This document shows positions 14,283 through 21,151 of a stretch of DNA of 27,646 nt, in pieces. Within the stretch, counting starts at the first letter, position 1; each line of letters starts with the position of its first letter. The notes beneath the pieces were generated by a model that was given only the letters and a program-made list of their open reading frames with translations, was not told where the DNA came from and made no database searches. A program made the translations under genes and the position numbers. Origin of the DNA: JALOAP01 sp964632355 (GTDB lineage Bacteria; Chloroflexota; Dehalococcoidia; Tepidiformales; Tepidiformaceae); assembly GCA_964632355.1 (NCBI GenBank), contig CAZWBW010000031.1:1-27646 (forward strand), given 5' to 3'.

Positions 14283-14756
14283 ATGAGCCTCGATCCAAGC
14301 TCGCTCGACGCACGGCAGCAGGAACACGCACTCGAGGAGGAGCAGCAAACCGGCGCAACGCCGATCGATACCGAAGCCGAAATGGCGACGAACGCGGCCG
14401 CCTTTACGCTCTCGCCGGGAGACCAGGTGTTCAGCAGCGACGGCCAGGAGATCGGGAGCATCGGCAGCGTGAAGGGCGGGTACTTCCACCTCGAGCAGCC
14501 GAGCGGCGACCGCTTCTGGCTGAGCCGCGTGTATGTGACCAGCGCTCGCGACGGCCGCGTCGACCTCACGCTCACCGCGGAGGGCGTTTCGGAACACCGC
14601 CTGCAGAAGCCCGGGCTCGAAACCATCGACCGGGGCCTCGCCGGGACGGGCGACCGGGTGACGACGAGCATCGAGGCGCTGCAGATGCGCGAGCGCATCG
14701 AGCAGGAGTTGCTCGCGCAGCGCGGCACGATGGATACGGACGTCCGCAACCAGTAG
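14283..14756 (+). CDS. PRC-barrel/DUF2171-like protein
   Basis: This 157-residue protein starts at ATG 14283, with GGAGG at 14273-14277 five bases upstream. After an acidic, glutamine-rich N-terminus (about 40 residues, probably disordered) comes a small beta-barrel-like segment: LSPGDQVFSSDGQEIGSIGSVKGGYFHL..., then FWLSRVYVTSARDGRVDLTL. The pattern of a G-x-x-V region, a D-G-x-x-I/V-G strand and a final W-L/I-P/S strand resembles PRC-barrel and DUF2171 domains, which are often stress-linked. A charged helix follows near the C-terminus (EALQMRERIEQELLAQRG). The role is unknown. Confidence 0.68.
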   Translation: MSLDPSSLDARQQEHALEEEQQTGATPIDTEAEMATNAAAFTLSPGDQVFSSDGQEIGSIGSVKGGYFHLEQPSGDRFWLSRVYVTSARDGRVDLTLTAEGVSEHRLQKPGLETIDRGLAGTGDRVTTSIEALQMRERIEQELLAQRGTMDTDVRNQ

Positions 14757-14840
14757 AGGTTGGGCACCGCGGCACTGTGCCAGCCCGGGCGCGTCCTTCG
14801 CGCCGGCGGTGCGGCGCGTCGATCTGGCGGCCGAACCTGC

Positions 14841-14869
14841 TTCACAGCGTGGCGTGGGGCGCATACAAT
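14841..14869 (+). promoter_or_regulatory. Sigma-70 promoter of the CNB-domain gene
   Basis: TTCACA at 14841-14846 and TACAAT at 14864-14869 each match the consensus at five of six positions and are separated by 17 bases. Transcription should start near 14876, leaving a leader of about 20 bases that includes AGGAG at 14885-14889. This is the clearest promoter in the window. Confidence 0.75.
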
Positions 14870-14897
14870 CCGCGAACTTTCTCCAGGAGCTCGCCCC

Positions 14898-15314
14898 ATG
14901 AGTGCGATTGCTGATGCGCTCGCTCGCGTTCCGCTGTTCGAACGGCTCAACGGCAAACAACTCGACCGGATTGCGAAGTTCGCCCGGGAACGTCACCTGG
15001 CCCCGGGCGACGTGGTGTTTCGCGAAGGCGAAGAAGGCGTGGGCTTCTACCTGATTACGAAGGGCAAGGTCGAGGCATCGCGGGGCGGGACGAAACTTGC
15101 CGAGCTCGGCCCGGGCGACTTCTTCGGCGAAATGGCGCTCATCGATGGGCACCGGCGAAGCGCGACGGTGAAGGCGGTCGACAAAACCGACTGCCTCACG
15201 CTGATGCGGTCCGACTTCCTCGCGGAACTGCGCAACAACAGCGACCTCGCGCTCGAAATGCTCGAAGTGATGAGCCAGCGCGTCCGGGAGCTCGACGAGC
15301 GACTGAGCCACTAG
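14898..15314 (+). CDS. Stand-alone cyclic nucleotide-binding domain protein
   Basis: This 138-residue protein is essentially one CNB domain. The N-terminal helix (ALARVPLFERLNGKQLDRIA) precedes a beta-roll with GDVVFREGEEGVGFYLITKGKVEA. The phosphate-binding cassette reads FFGEMALIDGHRRSATVKA, with the conserved Glu and Arg that hold cyclic nucleotide in Crp-like proteins. A C-terminal helix ends MSQRVRELDERLSH. There is no DNA-binding helix-turn-helix, so it is not a complete Crp/Fnr regulator; it may be a sensor partner. The start ATG 14898 has AGGAG eight bases upstream and follows a strong promoter. Confidence 0.88.
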   Translation: MSAIADALARVPLFERLNGKQLDRIAKFARERHLAPGDVVFREGEEGVGFYLITKGKVEASRGGTKLAELGPGDFFGEMALIDGHRRSATVKAVDKTDCLTLMRSDFLAELRNNSDLALEMLEVMSQRVRELDERLSH

Positions 15315-15317
15315 CCG

Positions 15318-15438
15318 GGCTGTTGGCTGTTGGCTCTAGTTCTGAGTGCTGAGTTCTTAGTGCTGAGTCCGTGCTCGCGCCCCTGGGAAGCGGGAACCGG
15401 GAACCCCACTGGGCACTGCGCACCGGGCACTGTGCACT
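15318..15438. repeat. Four consecutive tandem arrays, all with a 7-bp period
   Basis: Block 1 (15318-15338) is GGCTGTT twice then GGCTCTA. Block 2 (15342-15369) is CTGAGTG, CTGAGTT, CTTAGTG, CTGAGTC. Block 3 (15385-15405) is GGGAAGC, GGGAACC, GGGAACC. Block 4 (15411-15438) is GGGCACT, GCGCACC, GGGCACT, GTGCACT. The words differ but the period is constant. The blocks occupy most of the 227-base gap between the CNB-domain gene and the zinc-ribbon gene. They resemble the heptameric STRR repeats described in cyanobacteria in period only. Confidence 0.85.
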
Positions 15439-15541
15439 CGTTTCACACCCGGGCTGGGGAGTTCCCCTACAGAATCCCCCGGATTTTCGCGAGGGCCCCG
15501 GCGTGCCATTGTGGAGGCGGCGGGACTTTGAGGTTAGGGAG

Positions 15542-15733
15542 ATGACCCAAAAGTCCAACACCCATCAGCCGTGCCCGTTGTGCGGGCGCATCACCCGGGC
15601 ACATTCGCGCATGGAATTGTCGGACATCGAGGGCGTGGGTCGAGCACGCCCGAGCTGCTTCGCTACCGTGATCTGCCGCGACTGTGCCTTCGCCATGGTC
15701 CTCCGGACGCAGGCGGCTGCCATAGGGGCGTGA
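15542..15733 (+). CDS. 63-aa zinc-ribbon-like protein
   Basis: This 63-residue protein has two CxxC pairs: CPLC at residues 11-14 and CRDC at 45-48, plus one more cysteine at 39. The pattern predicts a small zinc ribbon. The middle (SRMELSDIEGVGRARPSCFATVIC) carries no other recognisable motif. GAGG at about 15529 lies eight bases ahead of the ATG at 15542, with GGGAG immediately adjacent. It lies between the heptad repeats and glgC, 85 bases before the latter start. The function is unknown. Confidence 0.6.
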   Translation: MTQKSNTHQPCPLCGRITRAHSRMELSDIEGVGRARPSCFATVICRDCAFAMVLRTQAAAIGA

Positions 15734-15765
15734 TGCGCCTCGGATAAGCCGTCACGGCACAGGGC

Positions 15766-15794
15766 CTGCCACCCTTCGCCCCCGCGGGTAAAAT
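15766..15794 (+). promoter_or_regulatory. Candidate glgC promoter
   Basis: CTGCCA at 15766-15771 and TAAAAT at 15789-15794 are separated by 17 bases. The -10 box directly abuts an in-frame ATG at 15795, so that ATG cannot be the start of the transcript from this promoter. ATG 15819 would follow a leader of about 18 bases. Confidence 0.5.
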
Positions 15795-15818
15795 ATGGTC
15801 AGAACCCCGGGGGCGAAC

Positions 15819-17108
15819 ATGCAAAATGTCCTGGCGATGATCCTCGCCGGCGGTCAGGGCGACCGCCTATCCATCCTCTCCGAACAGCGAGCCAAGCCGG
15901 CTGTCGTGTTCGGCGGGCAGTACCGGATCATCGACTTCGCGCTGAGCAACTGCGCGAACAGCGCCATCACCAAGGTGGCGGTACTCACCCAGTACCGGCC
16001 ACGCTCACTCGTCAACCACATTGGCTCCGGCCGGCCATGGGGCCTCGACACGCTCGAAGGCGGCGTACAGATCCTCCAGCCCTACCTCGGCCGCGCCGAC
16101 ATGGACTGGTACCAGGGAACGGCCGACGCCGTTTACCAGAACCTCTACTTCATCGAAGAATCTCGCGCGCGCGAAGTCCTGATCCTCGCCGGCGACCACA
16201 TCTACCTCACGTCGTACCGGAATATGATCGCGTACCACCGCAGCCAGGGCGCCGACGCCACGGTTGCGGTCTACGCCGTACCGCGCGAAGAGGCGCACCG
16301 CTTCGGTGTGCTCGACCTCGACCAGAACGGCCGCATCATCGACTTCGAAGAGAAGCCCGAAAACCCACGGTCGCCGTGGGTCTCGATGGGCGTCTACTGC
16401 TTCAACAAAGACGTCCTCGTCGAACAGCTCCAGGCCGACGCCGACCTCGGCGATGGGAGCCGCCACGACTTCGGCCGCGACATCATCCCGCGGATGTACA
16501 AGACGCACCGCGTGTTCGGGTACCAGTACCAGGGGTACTGGCGCGACGTAGGTACCGTCGAGTCGTACCACCAGGCGAACATGGACCTGCTCGCGCCGGT
16601 GCCGCCGCTGAACCTCGACGATCCCGATGTGCGGCTGCGCACGGCGGGCGCCATCCAGCCGCCGGCGAAGATCGGGAGCAACGCGAAGGTGGTCGATTCG
16701 CTCATCTCGCCCGGCGCGCGGATCGAGGGCACGGTCATCCGCTCGGTGATTTCGCCCGGCGTCGTCATCGAAGCGGGCGCCGAAGTGCGCGACTCGGTGA
16801 TCCAGCACCGCTGCGTCATCCGGGCCGGCGCGGTGGTCGACCGCTCCATCCTCGACAAGGAGGTGACCGTCGGCCGAAACGCCATCATCGGCGAAGGCGA
16901 CAACAACCAGCCGAACTTCGAGCGGCCCGACATTGTGAACGCGGGGATTTCGATCCTCGGGAAGCGTGTCGTGGTGCCGGATGGGCTGCGGGTGGGCCGC
17001 AACGTGGTGGTCGGCCCGGGTGTCGCGGAGGAACTGCTGGATCGCGATCACCTGGAGTCGGGCGCGTCCGTCCATCCGACGCAGATGCCGTTGCACCTTT
17101 TCGTGTAA
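15819..17108 (+). CDS. glgC: Glucose-1-phosphate adenylyltransferase
   Basis: This 429-residue enzyme makes ADP-glucose from glucose-1-phosphate and ATP, the committed step of glycogen synthesis. The N-terminal nucleotidyltransferase domain shows AGGQGDRL (residues 10-17), RAKPAVVFGGQYRIIDFALSNC, WYQGTADAVYQN, LAGDHIY and the sugar-phosphate motif FEEKPENP. YWRDVGTVESYHQANMDLL closes that domain. The C-terminal 150 residues form a left-handed beta-helix of hexapeptide turns (SLISPGARIEGTVIRSVISPG...), the regulatory domain. An ATG 24 bases upstream lies beside the -10 box and is rejected. No other glg gene is adjacent; a DUF2203 gene follows after 12 bases. Confidence 0.95.
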   Translation: MQNVLAMILAGGQGDRLSILSEQRAKPAVVFGGQYRIIDFALSNCANSAITKVAVLTQYRPRSLVNHIGSGRPWGLDTLEGGVQILQPYLGRADMDWYQGTADAVYQNLYFIEESRAREVLILAGDHIYLTSYRNMIAYHRSQGADATVAVYAVPREEAHRFGVLDLDQNGRIIDFEEKPENPRSPWVSMGVYCFNKDVLVEQLQADADLGDGSRHDFGRDIIPRMYKTHRVFGYQYQGYWRDVGTVESYHQANMDLLAPVPPLNLDDPDVRLRTAGAIQPPAKIGSNAKVVDSLISPGARIEGTVIRSVISPGVVIEAGAEVRDSVIQHRCVIRAGAVVDRSILDKEVTVGRNAIIGEGDNNQPNFERPDIVNAGISILGKRVVVPDGLRVGRNVVVGPGVAEELLDRDHLESGASVHPTQMPLHLFV

Positions 17109-17120
17109 AGTCTCTCCGCC

Positions 17121-17525
17121 ATGCGGCAGTACACGGTTGCGGAGGCGCGCGCCCTCCTACCTCGGGTGATCCCGGTCGTGGAGAAGCTTCGGAACGCGTT
17201 CCTCGAACTCCGGGCGCTCCAGGCCGCGATCGAAGTGCATTCGCGGGGCGCAACCGGCGACGGACACCTGCTCGTCGACCCGTGGGCAAGCAGCGAGGGC
17301 GAAAACCGCGTGGAGCAGCTGAACCGCGAGTTGCGGCAGGCGGCGAACCAGCTCGCGCGCTGGGGCATCGAGGTGAAGGACCCCGAACGCGGCCTCATCG
17401 ACTTCTACCACCAGCGGCCCGACGGCGAGATCGTCTACCTGTGCTACGAACTGGGCGAAGACGACATTCGCCACTGGCACAGCCTCTCGGACGGGTACGC
17501 CGGCCGGAAGCCGTTGGAGGAGTAG
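17121..17525 (+). CDS. DUF2203 family protein
   Basis: This 134-residue protein matches DUF2203. The N-terminal helix YTVAEARALLPRVIPVVEKLR is followed by a second amphipathic helix (NRELRQAANQLARWGIEVKD). The family signature region then appears: LIDFYHQRPDGEIVYLCYELGE, HWHSLSDGYAGRKPLEE. The function is unknown; the family occurs widely in Chloroflexota, Actinobacteria and others. A TAAAGT box at 17106-17111, overlapping the glgC stop, lies nine bases before ATG 17121, so a separate short-leader transcript is possible in addition to readthrough from glgC. Confidence 0.87.
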   Translation: MRQYTVAEARALLPRVIPVVEKLRNAFLELRALQAAIEVHSRGATGDGHLLVDPWASSEGENRVEQLNRELRQAANQLARWGIEVKDPERGLIDFYHQRPDGEIVYLCYELGEDDIRHWHSLSDGYAGRKPLEE

Positions 17526-17624
17526 GAGGCCGTTGGCCCCACGCGGCGGGCGTTCGCATCGAGCCGCGAATTCGAGCCTTTGTGCGCGGCTTGGTACGAT
17601 TTCTGGACGGCCCCCTTTCCGCGC

Positions 17625-17714
17625 GGAGAGGTGCTGGAGTGGTTGAACAGGCACGCCTGGAAAGCGTGTAGGGGGGCAACTCCCTCGTGGGTTCGAATCC
17701 CACCCTCTCCGCCA
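17625..17714 (+). tRNA. tRNA-Ser (anticodon GGA), CCA encoded
   Basis: The acceptor stem GGAGAGG/CCTCTCC pairs over seven bases. The anticodon stem CACGC/GCGTG encloses loop CTGGAAA with anticodon GGA at 17659-17661, decoding UCC and UCU. A long variable arm (GGGGGGCAACTCCC region) identifies the class II serine type. The T arm GTGGG-TTCGAAT-CCCAC is perfect. The discriminator G and CCA are encoded at 17711-17714. A weak TACGAT box at 17595 may be its -10 element. An ORF6N gene, a kind often carried by mobile elements, begins 46 bases after it. Confidence 0.96.
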
Positions 17715-17748
17715 GCGTCACTTCATTTGGACTCCCGGCACAGTCGGG

Positions 17749-17754
17749 TAGACT
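17749..17754 (+). promoter_or_regulatory. Candidate -10 box (TAGACT) for leaderless ORF6N transcript
   Basis: TAGACT lies six bases before ATG 17761, and no Shine-Dalgarno is present. TTGGAC at 17727-17732, 16 bases upstream of it, is a passable -35. The geometry suggests a leaderless mRNA. Confidence 0.42.
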
Positions 17755-17760
17755 GCCGGC

Positions 17761-18324
17761 ATGCCGGATCCGACGCTACCCGCACCCCAGGCCGACACCG
17801 CACTCGTACCCATGGAGCGCATCGCCGGGGCCATCCTGCAGCTCCGCGGGCAGAAGGTCATGCTCGACGAAGACCTCGCAGCGCTCTACGGCGTCGAAAC
17901 GCGCATCCTGGTGCGGAACGTCCAGCGTCACCGCGACCGCTTCCCCGGGGACTTCATGTTCCAGCTCACACAGGAGGAGTGGGATGCATTGAGATCCCAA
18001 AATGGGATCTCAAACCGGGGCCGGGGCGGCCGCAGATACCGGCCCTACGCATTTACCGAACAGGGGGTGGCCATGCTTTCGAGCGTGCTGAACAGCCCGC
18101 GCGCCGTACAGGTGAACATCGAGATCATGCGCGCGTTCGTCCGGCTCCGGGGCATCCTCGCATCGCACCAGGAACTCGCGCAGCGGCTCGACGAGCTCGA
18201 AGCGCGGTACGACGAGCAGTTCCGAACCGTCTTCGATGCGATCCGCGAACTGATGGCGCCGGCGCCCGCATCCACGCGGCGCCTTGGCTTCGCCACGCCC
18301 GGCGCAGCGGAGGCGTCGGCATGA
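17761..18324 (+). CDS. ORF6N-domain protein
   Basis: This 187-residue protein carries an ORF6N domain. ILQLRGQKVMLDEDLAALYGVETRILVRNVQRHRDRFPGDFMFQLT and the following YRPYAFTEQGVAMLSSVLNSPRAVQVNIEIMRAFVRLR match the family, which is found in phage antirepressor-like and other mobile-element proteins. A C-terminal coiled-coil-like helix follows (LASHQELAQRLDELEARYDEQF), then a Pro/Ala-rich tail. The domain is thought to bind DNA, but the role of chromosomal copies is unclear. A near palindrome, GATCCCAAAATGGGATC, falls in the coding sequence at about 17993. Its stop overlaps the phosphoesterase ATG as ATGA (18321-18324). Position directly after a tRNA hints at acquisition by transfer. Confidence 0.88.
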   Translation: MPDPTLPAPQADTALVPMERIAGAILQLRGQKVMLDEDLAALYGVETRILVRNVQRHRDRFPGDFMFQLTQEEWDALRSQNGISNRGRGGRRYRPYAFTEQGVAMLSSVLNSPRAVQVNIEIMRAFVRLRGILASHQELAQRLDELEARYDEQFRTVFDAIRELMAPAPASTRRLGFATPGAAEASA

Positions 18325-18914
18325 GCAGGATCATCCGCATCGGCCTCATCTCCGACACGCACATCCCGGAGGCACGCGAAGAGCTCTGGCCACAGGTGTT
18401 CGACGCCTTCCGCGACGTCGACGCCATCCTGCACGCGGGCGACATCCACGATATCCGCGTCATCGACCAGCTCCACGAACTCGCGCCCACGTGGGCCGCG
18501 CGTGGCAACGGCGACGACGGCTCGGGCGGGCGGCTCATCCAGCCGGAGCACGAGCGCTGCCGCGAAGCATGGGTGCTCGAAATCGGCGGACTCACGATCG
18601 GGCTGACGCACGATGTGCCGATCCCCGAATATCCGCCGCACATCACGCTCGAGCGCGCGATGAAACGGTACTTCGGCCGCACCGACCTCGATGTGCTGGT
18701 CTATGGCGACACCCACGTGGAAGCCATCGATCAGATCAACGGGACGCTGTGCGTGAACCCGGGTTCGCCCACCTTCCCGCGAAACCTGAACACACAGCTC
18801 GGCACCATCGGGTTCCTCGAGATCCGCAACGGCCGGGCGGAAGCGTCGATCTGGCAGCTCACAGAGGATGGCATCGAACCCCACGACTGGAACCGCTGGA
18901 AGCGGCCCTGGTAG
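18321..18914 (+). CDS. YfcE/MJ0936-type metallophosphoesterase
   Basis: This 197-residue protein is of the small calcineurin-like phosphoesterase class. Metal-binding motifs are visible: SDTH (D12, H14), AGDIHD (D41), RGN (N63) and a histidine in LTHD (H97). The final motif reads YGDTHVE (residues 128-134) where the family normally has GHTH, so one metal-ligand histidine is replaced by D130 while H132 remains. PGSPTFPR matches the family C-terminal loop. It is coupled to the ORF6N gene by a four-base overlap, and the MmcQ-like gene begins four bases after its stop. The substrate is unknown; phosphodiesterase activity on artificial substrates is common in the family. Confidence 0.88.
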   Translation: MSRIIRIGLISDTHIPEAREELWPQVFDAFRDVDAILHAGDIHDIRVIDQLHELAPTWAARGNGDDGSGGRLIQPEHERCREAWVLEIGGLTIGLTHDVPIPEYPPHITLERAMKRYFGRTDLDVLVYGDTHVEAIDQINGTLCVNPGSPTFPRNLNTQLGTIGFLEIRNGRAEASIWQLTEDGIEPHDWNRWKRPW

Positions 18915-18918
18915 TTCG

Positions 18919-19467
18919 ATGGCCACCGAAGCCGACCTTCGCCGCATCGCGTTCGGCCTGCCCGAGGTAGTCGAAGAGCCGTACTACGGGCGCCCGTCGT
19001 TCAAGGTCGGCAAGACGTTCATGGCGTCGCTGAAGGAGGACGGCGATACGCTCGTCGTCCGCATGACGCTCGACGAACGCGATTTCCGGCTCGAACAGGA
19101 GCCGGAAATGTTCTTCGTCACGCCGCACTACCAGGACTGGCCGACGGTGCTCGTGCGGCTCTCGGCGGTCGACCCCGAGCGACTGGAGGAGATCCTGCTG
19201 GACGCGTGGCGAATGGCGGCGAAACCGGCGATTCGTACACGGTACGCGATCTCGCGTTACCTGCCCCCGGCAGGCGAACCGCTCTCGGCGCCGGCGGCTG
19301 CTTCCTCGCGCGCTGGCCGGCGGATGAGCCCCCGGAACAGGTCGCCGAGGCCCCAGTCGCGTCCGCCCGACGCGATATCCCGCCGTTCGAAACTGCGCAG
19401 GGCGAGCAACAGGAACAGCACACCGACCACGAGCAACCCGCCCGCTCGAGCGAAATCGAAGCCGTGA
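18919..19467 (+). CDS. MmcQ/YjbR family protein with a long C-terminal tail
   Basis: This 182-residue product has an MmcQ/YjbR domain in its first 115 residues or so: LRRIAFGLPEVVEEPYYGRPSFKVGKTFMASL..., DTLVVRMTLDERDFRLEQEPEMFFVTPHY, PTVLVRLSAVDPERLEEILLDAWRMAAK. The family fold is related to a double-wing DNA-binding domain, but its role is unknown. Family members usually stop soon after that helix. Here the frame continues for about 70 low-complexity, Arg/Pro/Ser-rich residues that are the antisense of the converging permease gene, giving a 211-base tail-to-tail overlap. A lost stop codon or an unrecognised frameshift near 19250 would explain it. The start ATG 18919 has no clear Shine-Dalgarno and lies four bases after the phosphoesterase stop. 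Confidence 0.75.
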   Translation: MATEADLRRIAFGLPEVVEEPYYGRPSFKVGKTFMASLKEDGDTLVVRMTLDERDFRLEQEPEMFFVTPHYQDWPTVLVRLSAVDPERLEEILLDAWRMAAKPAIRTRYAISRYLPPAGEPLSAPAAASSRAGRRMSPRNRSPRPQSRPPDAISRRSKLRRASNRNSTPTTSNPPARAKSKP

Positions 19468-20150
19468 ATCAGCACGCGGCTCGCGTCGGACCAGTAAAAC
19501 GGCGAGAACCAGCGGAGCCATTCCAGCGACGCGACGGAGCTGCCGACCAGGTTCATCACATACGTCGCGACGACCAGCCCGATGCTCAGTGTGGAGGCGG
19601 CCGTCCGTGTTGGCAGCGTGGTGCTCATCCAGAGGCTGAACGCGAGGAAGAGCAGCGTCGGGGGGATCATATTGATGCTCGCCGCGAGCAACCGCCAGTT
19701 GCTAACGTCGAAGTCCACCATCAGCTTGGTAACGATGAAGCCCGGCATGCCGGCGAGCGCTGCGAGGATCACACCTGCGGCCGCACCGGCAGACCGCTCG
19801 AGCAGAACCCGGCGGCGCGAAACGGGCTGTGCGAGCAGGAGTTCGAGCGTGCCCGCTGCCTCGTCGCCGGCCGTGATCCCGGTACCGGCGATGACCGCGA
19901 TGACGATCAACAGCAGCGGGATCCACGAGAAGAACTCGGCGCTGATGAAGCCTTCGGGGCTGGTGATCGACTCCGCTTCGCCGAGGAAGCCTTCCAGCCC
20001 GGAGGGCAGCTCGAGCCCTTCGAGGCCTTCGCTGTACGACGGGTAGATGCTGATCGCGAACACCGCCATGAGCAGCAGCACAACCCCCGCCGACACAAAC
20101 GAGGTGCGATAGTCGCGCAGTGTCTTCGCGCTGATTGGGAACCGGCTCAT
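19257..20150 (-). CDS. ABC-2 type exporter permease
   Basis: This 297-residue membrane protein is of the ABC-2 permease (NatB/YhaP-like) kind. The first helix lies at about residues 18-36. A large loop (SYSEGLEGLELPSGLEGFLGEAE, SPEGFISAEFFSW) follows, then helices at about 78-95, 125-150, 160-185, 195-220 and 245-265. AGDEAAGTLELLLAQPVSRRRVLLER is the characteristic cytoplasmic coupling motif. The C-terminal tail is charged and Gly/Ala-rich. Its ATG overlaps the ATPase stop as ATGA (20147-20150). Its 3' end overlaps the MmcQ-like gene by 211 bases. The substrate is unknown. Confidence 0.9.
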   Translation of the reverse strand: MSRFPISAKTLRDYRTSFVSAGVVLLLMAVFAISIYPSYSEGLEGLELPSGLEGFLGEAESITSPEGFISAEFFSWIPLLLIVIAVIAGTGITAGDEAAGTLELLLAQPVSRRRVLLERSAGAAAGVILAALAGMPGFIVTKLMVDFDVSNWRLLAASINMIPPTLLFLAFSLWMSTTLPTRTAASTLSIGLVVATYVMNLVGSSVASLEWLRWFSPFYWSDASRVLIHGFDFARAGGLLVVGVLFLLLALRSFERRDIASGGRDWGLGDLFRGLIRRPAREEAAAGAESGSPAGGR

Positions 20151-21079
20151 CGTTCCGCCCCCGAATAGAAGGTGATAAGCACCTCGTCGAGCGTCGGCTG
20201 CTCCGTACGGAGGTCGAGGACCTCGTACCCCTTGAGCAGGTCGAGCAGCGGCTGGAATTCGCCTGCGACTTCGAACTCGACGGTTCGCCCGGCGCGCCGG
20301 AGCTCGCGGACACCGTCGCGGGTGGTCTCGCCCGGAGGTGGCACATCGTGGGCGAAAGTGACTTCGACGTGGCGCAGCGCCCTTCCTTTGAGCGCGGCGA
20401 CCGATTCGACCGCCACCAGGCGCCCGCGCCGCAGGATAGCGACGCGTTCGCACACCTGCTCGACCTCGCTCATCACGTGGGACGAAAAGAACACGGTGAT
20501 GCCCCGTGCGGCTTCGCGGCGCAGCAGATCCCAGACAGCGTGCTGCATGAGCGGGTCGAGGCCGGAGGTCGGCTCGTCGAGCAGCAGCACGGGCGGCCGC
20601 GCCATGAGCGCCAGCACCAGGCCGAGCTTCTGCCGGTTTCCCTTCGAAAGCGTTCCCGCCCGGCGCGAGAGATTGAGGTCGAGAATCCCGGCGAGTTCGC
20701 GCACGTACTCACGGTCGACCGGGCTGCTGCGCAGCGCAGCGAAGAAGTCGACCATCTCGTCGCCCGTCAGGTTTTCGTAGAGGCGCAGATCGCCGGGCAA
20801 GTAGCCGACGTTCGCGCGGACGCCCACGGGGTCGGCCTGGCAATCGATGCCGAGGATGGTTGCGCGCCCGGCTGTCGGACGGATCAGGTCCAGGAGGAGG
20901 CGGATGGTCGTGCTCTTGCCGGCGCCGTTCGGTCCGAGGAATCCGAACAGTTCGCCGCGTTCCACCACGAGGTCGAGGCCGTCGAGCGCGACTACATCGC
21001 CATAGTGCTTCGAAAGCTGCTCCGTCCGAATGGCGTCCACATGTACATCATGCCGCGAAACGTTCGCGGGCGAAATCAT
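20147..21079 (-). CDS. ABC-2 type exporter ATP-binding protein
   Basis: This 310-residue ATPase has Walker A GPNGAGKST (49-57), the Q-loop region YLPGDLRLYENLTG, a signature reading LSKGNRQKLG instead of LSGGQ, Walker B VLLLDEPTSGLD and the switch histidine in FFSSHVMSEVE. LSKGN variants are normal in the NatA/CcmA-like ABC-2 group. The C-terminal 75 residues form the extra beta/alpha domain ending QPTLDEVLITFYSG. It is paired with the downstream permease by a four-base overlap. ATG 21079 is chosen; the first 14 residues are not conserved in the family, so a later GTG is possible. It is divergent from the sugar-importer operon. Confidence 0.92.
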   Translation of the reverse strand: MISPANVSRHDVHVDAIRTEQLSKHYGDVVALDGLDLVVERGELFGFLGPNGAGKSTTIRLLLDLIRPTAGRATILGIDCQADPVGVRANVGYLPGDLRLYENLTGDEMVDFFAALRSSPVDREYVRELAGILDLNLSRRAGTLSKGNRQKLGLVLALMARPPVLLLDEPTSGLDPLMQHAVWDLLRREAARGITVFFSSHVMSEVEQVCERVAILRRGRLVAVESVAALKGRALRHVEVTFAHDVPPPGETTRDGVRELRRAGRTVEFEVAGEFQPLLDLLKGYEVLDLRTEQPTLDEVLITFYSGAER

Positions 21080-21115
21080 CTCACTTCTCGGCCGCCGGGC
21101 TCCCGGGGTTGCAAA

Positions 21116-21135
21116 TTGAACTGAAGTGCGTTCAA
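21116..21135. promoter_or_regulatory. Inverted repeat TTGAAC-N8-GTTCAA
   Basis: Perfect six-base arms are separated by eight bases in the 249-base divergent region between the exporter ATPase and the sugar-importer operon. The length and symmetry suit a dimeric repressor site. The regulator is not in the window. Confidence 0.5.
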
Positions 21136-21151
21136 GCTGTGAATGCTTTGT

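Noticed and set aside
15318..15438. Possible CRISPR array
   Set aside because: Units are contiguous 7-mers without spacers, and four different words are involved.
15795..15818. Upstream ATG for glgC
   Set aside because: It abuts the -10-like TAAAAT box, has no ribosome-binding site, and GlgC proteins begin right before VLAMILAGG.
16037..17671. 544-codon plus-strand frame over glgC and DUF2203
   Set aside because: Arg/Pro-rich alternative frame of glgC, which has all catalytic motifs in its own frame. It also runs through the tRNA-Ser start.
20154..20453. N-terminal extension of the minus-strand permease frame
   Set aside because: It lies over the ATPase C-terminus in another frame and is Arg/Ala-rich. 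The ATGA overlap at 20147-20150 gives the true start.
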